DNA from: JBQLZO01 sp052168315
GTDB taxonomy: Bacteria > Planctomycetota > Phycisphaerae > Phycisphaerales > UBA1924
DNA length: 64,000 nucleotides
NCBI GenBank assembly: GCA_052168315.1
Contig: JBQLZO010000097.1
Location: 62,001 to 126,000, forward strand
Direction: 5' to 3'
Positions 36,693 through 45,802 of the stretch are shown one piece after another; positions within the stretch are counted from its first letter, which is position 1, and each line of letters opens with the position of its first letter. The notes under the pieces were generated by a model. The model worked only from the letters and a program-made list of their open reading frames with translations, ran no database searches and was not told the DNA's origin. The position numbers were made by a program, and so were the translations under genes.

Positions 36693-38396
36693 CTACGGGG
36701 TGCGGCCCGCTGCGCCATAGCCCCCACCCGCTCTGTCCGGAGAACTCGCGCCCGGAGACGGACGCATCGGGCGTGTCGACTCTGCCGGCACGGGCTCCCG
36801 GGAGAGCATCGAATCCAGCATCGTTCCGATCAGCGCGGTGACCTGCGCATCGGCCGAGCCTCCCGATCCGCCTGCGCCCACCCCGGCACTCCCATCCGGG
36901 GCGGGCTGCGAAGTGACCATCACCCGCGGGGTGATGTTGATCCCGGATTCGCCGACGATCCGCATCAGTTCCATCAGGGCCGCGTTCGCGGGGCCGATCT
37001 GCGTTGCGATCATCCGGTACGCCTCGGCCTCGGCCTCGGCCTTGATCAGCGTCGCTTCCGCCTCAGCGCCCGCCTCGATCACCCGCCGCTGCTTCTGCTC
37101 CTGGGCGATCTTCACCTCGTACGTCGCGGTCGCGAGCCGGCGCTCCTCCTCGGCCTCCTGCTCCGTTCGAGTCAATTCCTTCTTCTGCTCCGCCGCCCGC
37201 TGCTGCTCTCGGAAGGTCTCCTGCTCCTGGAGCGCGATCTCACGGTCCGTCTGCGTCTTCAGCAGCGCCTGCCACCGCTCCGAGTCGTCGCCAAGGTCGT
37301 TGATCCGCACCGCCGAGATTGTCACGCCGTACTGCCGCATCTCCTTCGCGAGCATCTCCGTCGAGCGGACCTCCTGCTGCGAGCGCTGCTGAACATAGTC
37401 CAGCGCCTTCACATCCTGCGCGTTGTTCCGGAAGATCGCACGGACCGCCGATTGCAGGATGTCCCGGAGGCCTTCGCGGTCGTCCCGGAGCCGCGCCACG
37501 ACGATCGGCGCATCGTCCGGCTCGATCTTGTACACCACACGCACATCCACCGGGAACTCGAATCCGTCGGAGGTCCGCTCGGTGATCTCCCGCTCCATGC
37601 CATCGCCGGAACGCGACTTTGTGAACTCGATGATGGACTCCTTCGTGGAGATCAGCGTCACCTCGTACGCGTTCGTGTTCAGGTAATACTCGCCCGGATT
37701 CAATGGAGTCCGCCTGATCCCGCGTTCTCCCTGGTTCACGAGCCGCTCGGAGCCAGCTTCCACAGCGCCGGCAGCGCCCGGCGTCGCGCCGACTCCGATG
37801 TTGGACTTGATCACGCCCACGGTCGCCTGCGGCACATTCGTGACCTCGACCTCCTGCACCTGGAATAGTCGTGGATTGATGCGCCACTTGCCGGGTGTGA
37901 GCACCGACGCCTGCGGGCCCTTGTAACCGCCGCCCATGCCCAGGAAGTAGGTCGCGTCGAGCATCCGCCCCCGCAGTTCGTCGTCCCATTCGGGCGCGTA
38001 CACCTGTCCGTCGCGCAGCGGCTGCCCATCAAGGGCTGTCAGCAGCCCGACCTTGCCCTTCTCGATCGTCAGCACGGGCGCCGACTCGATGTCAAAAATC
38101 CCGGGCCAATACCCGAAGTGCCACCCCGGTGCGAGGATCTCAGCCTGCGGGCCCATCTCGCCCTCGGTCGCGATGATCTTGCCTGGTGGGAGGGATGGGC
38201 CGAACGCGTTGCGGATCACCACGCCAACGCTCTGCTCGCCCACATAACGCACAGACGAGAGCGCGACCCCGAGCCCCAGAGCCAGCAGCGCGCACACGAC
38301 GAGCGCAATGCGAAAATCCTGGCGTCCCGTCCGCGGGATCGCTGTCGCGATCAGGCCCGCGACGAGCAGTCCGAGAAGCACCGAGATCCATCCCAT
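36693..38396 (-). CDS. SPFH/band 7 domain membrane protein (flotillin/prohibitin-like)
   Basis: A 567-residue membrane scaffold protein. Two N-terminal helices (WISVLLGLLVAGLIATAI and IALVVCALLALGLGVAL) are followed by an SPFH domain opening with VRYVGEQSVGVVIRNAFGPSL. A Gly-rich insertion (GVGATPGAAGAVEAG) interrupts the domain. The core continues with FPVDVRVVYKIEPDD and VRAIFRN. A long coiled coil rich in Ala, Glu, Lys and Gln lies at about 365-470 (QEQETFREQQRAAEQKKEL), and the Gly/Ser/Pro-rich tail is disordered. GGAGG is 9 bases before the ATG at 38396, which decides the start. SPFH proteins form oligomers that organise membrane domains and proteases; no nfeD-like partner is adjacent. 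Confidence 0.88.
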   Translation of the reverse strand: MGWISVLLGLLVAGLIATAIPRTGRQDFRIALVVCALLALGLGVALSSVRYVGEQSVGVVIRNAFGPSLPPGKIIATEGEMGPQAEILAPGWHFGYWPGIFDIESAPVLTIEKGKVGLLTALDGQPLRDGQVYAPEWDDELRGRMLDATYFLGMGGGYKGPQASVLTPGKWRINPRLFQVQEVEVTNVPQATVGVIKSNIGVGATPGAAGAVEAGSERLVNQGERGIRRTPLNPGEYYLNTNAYEVTLISTKESIIEFTKSRSGDGMEREITERTSDGFEFPVDVRVVYKIEPDDAPIVVARLRDDREGLRDILQSAVRAIFRNNAQDVKALDYVQQRSQQEVRSTEMLAKEMRQYGVTISAVRINDLGDDSERWQALLKTQTDREIALQEQETFREQQRAAEQKKELTRTEQEAEEERRLATATYEVKIAQEQKQRRVIEAGAEAEATLIKAEAEAEAYRMIATQIGPANAALMELMRIVGESGINITPRVMVTSQPAPDGSAGVGAGGSGGSADAQVTALIGTMLDSMLSREPVPAESTRPMRPSPGASSPDRAGGGYGAAGRTP

Positions 38397-38609
38397 TCGG
38401 ATACCTCCATCGAGTTCGGCTCGACTGCCTCCGCAAACCAGGGCTGCGCAGCCATACCCCATCAACACACAGGCAATTCTACGCGATTCCGCACCCGGGG
38501 TGCACTGAATGCACTGCTCTGACATCGAGCGCACCGCACTCCGACGAGCAACACTGAAAGCAATCCGCCAGCGGTTGTTCGGAAAGCCGGGAGCGCCCTT
38601 CCGAGGTGA

Positions 38610-39629
38610 TTACTTCACCCCATCCTTCTCGCCCACCATCTTGATCATGTCCACGCACCGTGAGGCGTACCCCCACTCGTTGTCGTACCACGAGACGATC
38701 TTGAAGAAGTTCGCGTTCAGCTCGATTCCCGCCTTTGAGTCGTAGATCGAGGATGCGGGATGGGTGATGAAGTCCGACGAGACGACCTCTTCGTCTGTGT
38801 ACTCCAGCACGCCGCGCATCGGTCCCTCGGCCGCCGCGCGCATCGCCGCGTTGATGTCCGCGAGCGAAGTCGGCTTCTCGGTCTTGAAGGTCAGGTCCAC
38901 CGCCGACACATCCACGGTCGGCACCCGGAACGCCATGCCGGTCAGCCGGCCCTTCAGGGCCGGGATGCACAGCGTGACGGCCTTGGCCGCACCCGTGCTC
39001 GCCGGGATGATGTTCGCGTACGCGTTCCGCCCGCCGCGCCAGTCCTTCTTCGAAGGGCCATCCTGTGTCGGCTGGGTGGCCGTCGCGGCGTGAACCGTGG
39101 TCATCAGTCCCTCGGCGAGCCCGAACTCGTCGTTGATCACTTTCGCAACCGGGGCGAGGCAGTTGGTCGTGCAGGATGCGTTGGAGACCACCGTGTGCTT
39201 CGCGGGGTCGTACACCTCGTGGTTGACCTTGTAGCAGATCGTCGGGACTTCGTCGGGAGTCTTTGTCGGGGCGGAGATCAAAACTCGCTTCGCGCCGCCA
39301 GCGATGTGCTTGGACGCGTCGGCCGCGGCGGTGAACAGCCCAGTCGACTCGAGCACATACTCCACCCCCAGTTCACCCCACGGGATCGCCCCCGGGTCGC
39401 GCTCGGAGAAGCACTTGGTCGTTTTGCCGTCCACGGTGAACGATCCCTCGCTGGCGACCACCGAACGGTTCAGCCGACCGTGGGCCGTGTCGTACTTCAG
39501 CAGGTACGCGAGGTTGTCTGACGGAACGAGGTCGTTGACCGCAGTGATTTCCAACCCCTGCTCGAGCCCCGCCCGATAGAACAACCGTCCAATGCGACCG
39601 AACCCATTGATGCCCACGCGAATCGCCAT
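38610..39629 (-). CDS. gap: Glyceraldehyde-3-phosphate dehydrogenase, type I
   Basis: A 339-residue glycolytic enzyme that oxidises glyceraldehyde 3-phosphate with NAD+ and phosphate. The sequence is clear: MAIRVGINGFGRIGRLFYRA, the NAD-binding region, the active site SNASCTTNCLAP (Cys near residue 152), the phosphate-binding TVHAATATQPTQDGPSKKDW and the closing IVSWYDNEWGYASRCVDMI. The S-loop and length are normal. AAAGGAC lies about 8 bases before the ATG at 39629; the frame upstream is not conserved. It is a single gene, divergent from a membrane protein, and no pgk or tpi is adjacent. Confidence 0.98.
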   Translation of the reverse strand: MAIRVGINGFGRIGRLFYRAGLEQGLEITAVNDLVPSDNLAYLLKYDTAHGRLNRSVVASEGSFTVDGKTTKCFSERDPGAIPWGELGVEYVLESTGLFTAAADASKHIAGGAKRVLISAPTKTPDEVPTICYKVNHEVYDPAKHTVVSNASCTTNCLAPVAKVINDEFGLAEGLMTTVHAATATQPTQDGPSKKDWRGGRNAYANIIPASTGAAKAVTLCIPALKGRLTGMAFRVPTVDVSAVDLTFKTEKPTSLADINAAMRAAAEGPMRGVLEYTDEEVVSSDFITHPASSIYDSKAGIELNANFFKIVSWYDNEWGYASRCVDMIKMVGEKDGVK

Positions 39630-39921
39630 CGTCGGCGTCCTTTCTTGCTGACTCTCCGGGCGGGACGACTGACGCCGCCCATCCGTCGGTTTGGATTGCC
39701 AGCGCCGGTCCTCCGGCGCACCGGCACGACCCCGATCTGGGGCACGCCGATCGGCGATGCTATGGGGCCCGCCTCGATCGGTCACCCCCGGCTCCGGGCG
39801 GGCGGGCAAACCGGACCACGCCCCGGCCCACGCCAACCTGCCTGCGACGCGGCCGCGACGCTTCAGCCACCCGCCCATCGGGCCGATCCACCCATGTCCG
39901 GTCCAGAGCGGAGGATACGGC

Positions 39922-40932
39922 ATGCGTCCGCCCAAGCATCCACACACCTCACAGGCGCTGCGCCACCTGCGCAATTGCACCTTCGTCGCGATGGGCGTCT
40001 TCGTGGTCGCGCTGCTCGCCCAGACCGGCGTGTTTCTGGGCACCCACCTCACCGACGCTCACACCGCGTTCGTGACCGAACCGGAGCCAACCAGCAACGA
40101 GGTCGTCACCACCAGCTCGGAGCGGCAGCCCTCTGTGCGATCCAATTCATCCGAGTCCGTTGGCCCACCGACCCCCGCGCACGCCCGCACTGACCGCATC
40201 GAACCGAAGTCACCGACCAGCGGCGCCCTCGTTGTCCGAGGTCGCGTGATCAACATCGGCACGCCCGGGTCCGCGGAGCAGCAGACCGCCGCGCGAGCCC
40301 AGGCGATCAATACGATCGAGACCCCATTCGGGCTCCGGCTCCGACGCACCTCCGAAACCGCGCAGACGCTCGGCATCCTGAGCGCCCTCGCGCTCGTGGT
40401 GCTCATGCTCCAGGGCGTGGCTGTCAGCGCCTCCGCCCGGGTTCCGGGCGTTCACCATGTCGTCTCGTCCACCACATGGATGCTGCTCATCGCGGGGCTC
40501 ACGGTGCCCCTGGCGGCCCTCGTTCCCCACATCCCCTGGCCCGGGGTGTTCACGAACTTCGACGACCTGCTCGATCGGTCCACGCTGATCCGATCCGGGC
40601 ACGGGCAGGCACCATCGACCCTGGGCTTCTACGCGCAGCACCTTGTCGCACCCCTCTGCTGCCTCGCGGGACTCGTCGCCGTTGTGTTCCGCTACAACGC
40701 GGCGATCGAGGAGGGGGTCATCGTGACCCACTCATCGCAGTTGGATGCACGCGTCGAGCGTGAACTTCGCAAGATGGGCATCGGCCACCAGCAGCTCCCC
40801 CGCTCCGTCGGGGCGCTCAACGCGGCCATGGGTGCCGACGGAATCGCCTCGGGTCCTGATGACGCCTCCGACGAGGAGCGCCCGACGCTCGTCGGCCCCC
40901 GCTCCAAGCCGGCCATGCCCAGGCCGATCTGA
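39922..40932 (+). CDS. Four-helix membrane protein of unknown function
   Basis: A 336-residue protein with no recognised family. Hydrophobic helices are at about residues 17-37 (NCTFVAMGVFVVALLAQTG), 152-172 (GILSALALVVLMLQGVAVSA), 187-205 (MLLIAGLTVPLAALVPHIPW) and 240-258 (LVAPLCCLAGLVAVVFRY). Between the first two is a polar, Ser/Thr/Pro-rich stretch of about 110 residues, probably outside the membrane. The C-terminal 70 residues are charged and cytoplasmic. GGAGG precedes the ATG at 39922. It is next to rseP on the same strand (125 bases), but a functional link is not shown. Confidence 0.65.
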   Translation: MRPPKHPHTSQALRHLRNCTFVAMGVFVVALLAQTGVFLGTHLTDAHTAFVTEPEPTSNEVVTTSSERQPSVRSNSSESVGPPTPAHARTDRIEPKSPTSGALVVRGRVINIGTPGSAEQQTAARAQAINTIETPFGLRLRRTSETAQTLGILSALALVVLMLQGVAVSASARVPGVHHVVSSTTWMLLIAGLTVPLAALVPHIPWPGVFTNFDDLLDRSTLIRSGHGQAPSTLGFYAQHLVAPLCCLAGLVAVVFRYNAAIEEGVIVTHSSQLDARVERELRKMGIGHQQLPRSVGALNAAMGADGIASGPDDASDEERPTLVGPRSKPAMPRPI

Positions 40933-41057
40933 GCGGCATCGCCGGCGGGATGCCGGCATCGCTGAACCGCCGCCGGAGCATGTCGGGCGGTCCCCTTTGT
41001 CCGATTCGCCGATCCCTCCGGTCGGACCCCGATTCAACGCCCTCCTACGATAACCCG

Positions 41058-43256
41058 ATGCTTCAGTCCCTCGAGACGCTCTGGAATGTCGCCTTGATCA
41101 TGCTCGGATTCGGGCTGGTGATCGTCGTGCACGAACTTGGGCACTTCATCGCCGCTCGATGGGCGGGCATCAGGGTGCACGCCTTCGCCGTGGGATTCGG
41201 GCCGGCCATCTTCTCGTATCGCAAGGGCATGGGGGTCCGTCGCGGCTCGTCCGAGCAGGCGTATCTCCAATTGATGGAGTCTGAGCGGACTGGGGTCCAG
41301 CGCACCGACACCGGCAGGCTGAGCCCCACCGAGTACCGGCTCAACTGGGTCCCGCTGGGCGGCTATGTGAAAATGCTGGGACAGGAAGACCTCAACGCCG
41401 ACGCGACATCGGACGCGTCCGACTCCTACCAGACGAAGCCGGTGTGGAAGCGGATGATCGTGATCTCCGCGGGCGTGGTCATGAATGTGATCCTCGCCGG
41501 CGTGCTCTTTGTGGCGGTATTCATGGTCGGGCTCCCCGTGTCTTCGCCGGCCGTGGGGTTTGTCGCGCCGGGATCTGCGGCGGAGGCGGCGGGGTTCCGG
41601 GCCGGCGATGTCGTGGTGAGCATCGACGGTCGTGCCGCGGACAACTTTGCCGATCTGCAGATAGCGAGCGCGATGGCCTCCAAGGGGAAGGAAATGACAT
41701 TCCGGGTCACCCGCCCCGGACAGTCCGAGTCCATCGAACTGCTCGCGACGCCCAAGCGCGACGAGGAGTCCGGGCTGCTCCAACTCGGGCTTGGCCCGGC
41801 CTCGGGGACGAAGATCTGGAGCACTCAGGACCTGGGAACCAGCGAGGATGCCATCCGGCGCTCGCTCATCCAGGCCGGGCTCGAAGGTGTGGCGCCGGGG
41901 TCGACGCTGATCGCCGTCGACGCCCGACCGGTTGAGCCAACGACGCTTCCCTCCGGCACGCAAGTGAGGGTATTGACGCCGCTGCTCGACGCCCTCCGCG
42001 CTTCCGCGGGCGATGCGGTCGAGGCGACCTTCGAGTCACCGTCGGGCGATCGTACGACGGTCGCCATCGAACCGCGGGTGCAACTCCAGCGGGCGCTTGG
42101 TGTCATCAACGAGGATGAGACGGCCGGATTCGGACACCTGCTCGGCATGGTCCCGGTCACGCGCGTCCAGACCACCGCCCCCGAGGGAGATGCGGCCGGG
42201 CTCGAGCCCGGCGATCTGCTCGCCCGTGTCGGCGGTGTTGATTGGCCCTCGGTGCCCGACACCATCGCCCAGGTCCGCCGCGCTGCCGGGGGGACCATCG
42301 AGGTCACCCTGCTCCACCCGGTCGAAGTCGAGGCACAGGATGGTCTCTCGCCCGATCAGCCCTCCGACCCGGCGGGGATCCGCCTCGCGGGCCGGTTCTG
42401 GACCCTGGTCGAACTCGATGCGCCGGTCAGTGAGGCTGGAAGGATCGGATTCTCGCCCGAGGAGGCGGACTCGCTCCCGTTTGTCACCCGTGCGCCGCGT
42501 CTCGCGCGTGACCCTTCCAGCGGGGAGATCCCAATGGAGTTGCCCGCCGATCGCATGTTCCCGCGCATCCTTCCGGGCATGGTGCTCGAGCGCGTCGCCG
42601 GCCGCTCCATCACGGACTTCGCCGACGCCCGCAGCGCGATCCTCGCCGCAGCGGCTTCGGAAGACAGTTCCGGAGAGTCCACGCCCATCACACTTGAGTT
42701 CGGGCTCATCGATCCCCGCACGCTCTCGTTGATCGGGAGCGAGTCACGGACGATCGATGTCTTTCCCAGCGACTCCGCGGCGCTCGCCGACCTCGGCTGG
42801 TCTCCGGGGCCAATCGAAGTCGCGTTCGCGCCCTCGGAGGTTCTCATGAAGGCCTCTGATCCTTTCCACGCCGTCGCGATGGGCACAAGAGAGACGCTCC
42901 GTAAGGTCACGCTGGCATACCTGACGATCCAACGTCTGTTCGAAGGAACCGTTCAGGTCCGCCATCTCAAGGGGCCGGTCGGCATCACGCACATCGGCTC
43001 GCAGTTCGCTGCGCAGGGTCCGTTGTACCTGTTGTTCTTTCTGGCACTGATCTCGGCGAACCTCGCGGTGATCAATTTCCTGCCCATGCCGATCGTCGAC
43101 GGCGGGATGTTCCTGCTGTTGTGCTACGAGGGACTCAGGGGGAAGCCCGCTCCGATCGCCGTGCAGAGCGCGCTCAATCTGGTCGGGCTTGTCCTGATTG
43201 GGGGGCTGTTCCTCACCGTCACTTTCTACGACCTACGCGGGCTCTTTGGGCTCTGA
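41058..43256 (+). CDS. rseP: RIP metalloprotease RseP (site-2 protease), unusually long
   Basis: A 732-residue intramembrane zinc protease that would cut anti-sigma factors or signal peptide remnants. The zinc motif HELGH is at residues 25-29 and the third-ligand motif NFLPMPIVDGG near 672-682. Helices flank both. Between them are three PDZ-like modules: about 170-240 (VGFVAPGSAAEAAGFRAGDVV), 360-430 (APEGDAAGLEPGDLLARVGG) and 505-560 (PGMVLERVAGRSITDFADA). Typical RseP has two PDZ domains and about 450 residues, so some 280 residues are extra. The ATG at 41058 places HELGH at the usual distance. tadA starts 5 bases after its stop. With several sigma/anti-sigma sets in the window it is a natural candidate for their release, but this is inference. 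Confidence 0.93.
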   Translation: MLQSLETLWNVALIMLGFGLVIVVHELGHFIAARWAGIRVHAFAVGFGPAIFSYRKGMGVRRGSSEQAYLQLMESERTGVQRTDTGRLSPTEYRLNWVPLGGYVKMLGQEDLNADATSDASDSYQTKPVWKRMIVISAGVVMNVILAGVLFVAVFMVGLPVSSPAVGFVAPGSAAEAAGFRAGDVVVSIDGRAADNFADLQIASAMASKGKEMTFRVTRPGQSESIELLATPKRDEESGLLQLGLGPASGTKIWSTQDLGTSEDAIRRSLIQAGLEGVAPGSTLIAVDARPVEPTTLPSGTQVRVLTPLLDALRASAGDAVEATFESPSGDRTTVAIEPRVQLQRALGVINEDETAGFGHLLGMVPVTRVQTTAPEGDAAGLEPGDLLARVGGVDWPSVPDTIAQVRRAAGGTIEVTLLHPVEVEAQDGLSPDQPSDPAGIRLAGRFWTLVELDAPVSEAGRIGFSPEEADSLPFVTRAPRLARDPSSGEIPMELPADRMFPRILPGMVLERVAGRSITDFADARSAILAAAASEDSSGESTPITLEFGLIDPRTLSLIGSESRTIDVFPSDSAALADLGWSPGPIEVAFAPSEVLMKASDPFHAVAMGTRETLRKVTLAYLTIQRLFEGTVQVRHLKGPVGITHIGSQFAAQGPLYLLFFLALISANLAVINFLPMPIVDGGMFLLLCYEGLRGKPAPIAVQSALNLVGLVLIGGLFLTVTFYDLRGLFGL

Positions 43257-43260
43257 CACC

Positions 43261-43794
43261 GTGGAACCCGCCCCAGATCCGACTTCCGGCGCAACGGAGA
43301 CCGACATCGCGATGATGCGGCGTGCGCTCGCCCTGGCCCATCTGGCCGGCGAGCGCGGTGAGGTGCCTGTAGGCGCCCTCGTGTTTGAGACCGCCTCCGG
43401 GAGAGTGCTCGGGGAGGGTGCCAACGCCCGCGAAGGCGAGGACGATCCGACGGCCCACGCCGAGGTGATCGCGATCCGCGAGGCCGCTCGTGCGCTCGGC
43501 GACTGGCGGCTCAACGCGTGCACGCTCGTGGTCACCCTTGAGCCATGCGCCATGTGTGCCGGGGCGATCGTCAATGCCCGGGTGGGACGCCTCATCTTCG
43601 GCGCCAGCGACCCAAAGGCGGGGTACGCCGGTTCGCTCGCCCGCCTGACGGAGGACCCCCGGCTCAACCACCGAATCACCCCCATCTCGGGCGTGCTCGC
43701 ACAAGAAGCCGGCGACTTGCTTCGCGACTTCTTCCGTCGGCGTCGGGGGCGCCGGGCAGGCGGGTGCGGAGCACCAGATCAGGGCTTTCCCTGA
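43261..43794 (+). CDS. tadA: tRNA-specific adenosine deaminase TadA
   Basis: A 177-residue zinc enzyme that converts A34 to inosine in tRNA-Arg(ACG). The deaminase motifs are complete: GEVPVGALVFE, AHAEVIAIREAAR (zinc His and catalytic Glu) and LEPCAMCAGAIVNARV (two zinc Cys), followed by GASDPKAGYAGS. The GTG at 43261 lies 5 bases after the rseP stop; ATG 43312 is an alternative that would remove 17 residues. The C-terminus is Arg-rich (FFRRRRGRRAGG) and slightly longer than usual. Confidence 0.95.
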   Translation: MEPAPDPTSGATETDIAMMRRALALAHLAGERGEVPVGALVFETASGRVLGEGANAREGEDDPTAHAEVIAIREAARALGDWRLNACTLVVTLEPCAMCAGAIVNARVGRLIFGASDPKAGYAGSLARLTEDPRLNHRITPISGVLAQEAGDLLRDFFRRRRGRRAGGCGAPDQGFP

Positions 43795-43961
43795 TGCTTG
43801 CTCCCACGCGGCGACTTGTCGGACCTTGAACCCCCCGGGGTTTCGCCCGGAAACCTCGAATGCGCAAGGACTTGTGTGGAACCACATCCCGGATCCTGCG
43901 GATCGATGTTCAAACGACCGAATCGTACCCCAAGATCGGGCGTCCCGAACAGCATTGAGGC

Positions 43962-45758
43962 ATGGCCGACGATATGGTGTCCCGGCGTGACAACCCGCGT
44001 GGTCCGGAGCATGAGCCGACGCTCAGTCTGTTGAATGCGGACTCGGGCGAATGGGTCCCCCTGGACGAGCGGACGCCCGTCCCGCAGCACGCGCGATCCA
44101 CCGGACAGATCGCGCGCACACACGGCACAGGACCCGACCCCGGCAGGAATTCACCCTTGGGCGAGCAGCGGCAGAAAGGACGATCAGCCAACGACCCGCC
44201 GTCCACGCGCGCCGCGGACGCGAACGATCCCGATGCGTCCAAGCTCCCGATGCCGGGCGACACCGGCCCGCTTCCAATGCCCGATGACACCGACGCGCCG
44301 CTCAGCAGCCGCGCCGATACCCTCGAGATCCTCACGGGGCGAGCTTCGAACTCCGGCGGCAAGCCCGCACAGCAGCCCCAGCACCCGGCACCCGGCGCTG
44401 GCACCCCCACGCCCTCGGGCAGGAACAACGATGATCAGCGGAGGGACTCACCGACCTCCGACTCGAGCGCCCACGGCTCATCTCCCGACGCCGCGCCGAG
44501 CATGACCATGCATCACTCAGGCGCGGACACCGTGCTGGGGCGGCTCGTGGTCGAGCAGGGCTTCGCCACCGCGACCGAGGTTGACGAACTGCTCCGTGCC
44601 CGGCGGGCCGCGGCGGAGGAGGCCAAGTCGGGATCACTGGCGCAGGCACTTGTCTCAGGCGAATTCATCACGCGCCGGCAACTCGATCGTCTCCGCTCGC
44701 AGGTTGAGGCCGAACGGTCCGGCGAGCAGCTCCCGGGATTCCAAGTCATCGAGAAGCTCGGCGCGGGCGCCATGGCCGTCGTCTACAAGGCCAAGCAGCT
44801 CTCGCTGGACCGGATGGTCGCGATCAAGGTGCTCCCGCGGAAGTTCTCGTCGAACAAGCAGTTCATCGAGCGGTTCTATGCGGAGGGCCGGGCTGCGGCG
44901 CAGCTCAATCATCCCAATGTCGTCGCCGCGTACGATGTGGCCCAGGCGGGCGAATTCCATTATTTCGTCATGGAGTATGTGGAGGGCAAGACCGTTCACG
45001 ACTACATCGTCGAGAACAAGCGATTCAAAGAATCGGAAGCCCTTGAGATCGTGCTCCAGGTCGCCGATGCGCTCCAGCACGCCCATGAGCGCGGCCTGAT
45101 CCACCGCGATGTCAAGCCGAAGAACATCATGATCACCCCCTCGGGCGTGACCAAGCTCGCAGACCTCGGTCTCGCACGCGCTTTGGACGACAAGGAGGCC
45201 GCCCTGGCCGAGAAGGGCAAGGCCTTCGGCACCCCCTACTACATCGCGCCCGAGCAGATCCGCGGCGAGGTCAACATCGGGCCACAGGCCGACATCTACT
45301 CGCTCGGGGCGACCTTCTACCACATGGTCACCGGCACCGTGCCCTTCAATGGCAAGAACCCGACCGAAGTGATGCAGCAGCATCTGAAGAACCCTCTCGT
45401 CCCGCCCGACCATGTCAACTCTCGCCTCTCCGCCGGCGTCTCGGAGGTCATCGAGATGATGATGGCCAAGAGCCGCAAGCAGCGCTACCGCAACATCGGC
45501 GAGCTGATGACCGATCTCAAGGCGGTCAAGCGAGGCGAGGATCCGCCGCTGGCGCACAAGGAGAGCGCATCCACCGCCTTCATGGCCGAGATGGTCAAGG
45601 CCACGGGCGAATCGCCGCAGCAGCTCGTGACGGACAAGTCCCGCCCGCCCTCGCCGTTCGGCGACTCGCGCGTGCAGGTGATGATGACGCTGCTGTTCCT
45701 GTCGCTGGCGTGGGCGGTGGCCGCGACGGTCGTCGCGGCGATCCAGCTCGCCTTCTGA
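43962..45758 (+). CDS. Tail-anchored Ser/Thr protein kinase with DLG in place of DFG
   Basis: A 598-residue Hanks-type kinase. The first 190 residues are disordered (Pro, Ser, Asp, Thr). Residues 188-250 (VLGRLVVEQGFATATEVDEL, then GEFITRRQLDRLRSQVE) resemble the small helical domain at the N-terminus of PilB/T2SS-E proteins. The kinase covers about 258-530: LGAGAMAVVYKAK, VAIKVLP (Lys), HRDVKPKNIM near 380, then ADLGLAR where the usual Phe of DFG is Leu, and GTPYYIAPEQIRG. All catalytic residues are kept. A C-terminal helix (MMTLLFLSLAWAVAATVVAAI) makes it tail-anchored with everything else in the cytoplasm. GAGG precedes the ATG. No sigma factor is adjacent, unlike the kinase at 5470. Confidence 0.9.
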   Translation: MADDMVSRRDNPRGPEHEPTLSLLNADSGEWVPLDERTPVPQHARSTGQIARTHGTGPDPGRNSPLGEQRQKGRSANDPPSTRAADANDPDASKLPMPGDTGPLPMPDDTDAPLSSRADTLEILTGRASNSGGKPAQQPQHPAPGAGTPTPSGRNNDDQRRDSPTSDSSAHGSSPDAAPSMTMHHSGADTVLGRLVVEQGFATATEVDELLRARRAAAEEAKSGSLAQALVSGEFITRRQLDRLRSQVEAERSGEQLPGFQVIEKLGAGAMAVVYKAKQLSLDRMVAIKVLPRKFSSNKQFIERFYAEGRAAAQLNHPNVVAAYDVAQAGEFHYFVMEYVEGKTVHDYIVENKRFKESEALEIVLQVADALQHAHERGLIHRDVKPKNIMITPSGVTKLADLGLARALDDKEAALAEKGKAFGTPYYIAPEQIRGEVNIGPQADIYSLGATFYHMVTGTVPFNGKNPTEVMQQHLKNPLVPPDHVNSRLSAGVSEVIEMMMAKSRKQRYRNIGELMTDLKAVKRGEDPPLAHKESASTAFMAEMVKATGESPQQLVTDKSRPPSPFGDSRVQVMMTLLFLSLAWAVAATVVAAIQLAF

Positions 45759-45802
45759 CGGGCATGAGGGCGCCCCGCCCGCCCGCCGATCGATCGATCC
45801 CA

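Noticed and set aside
43795..43961. Possible SRP RNA downstream of tadA
   Set aside because: The small SRP RNA gene is often near tadA and the sequence has short hairpins, but the conserved GGAAGGAAGC-type tetraloop region is absent on both strands.
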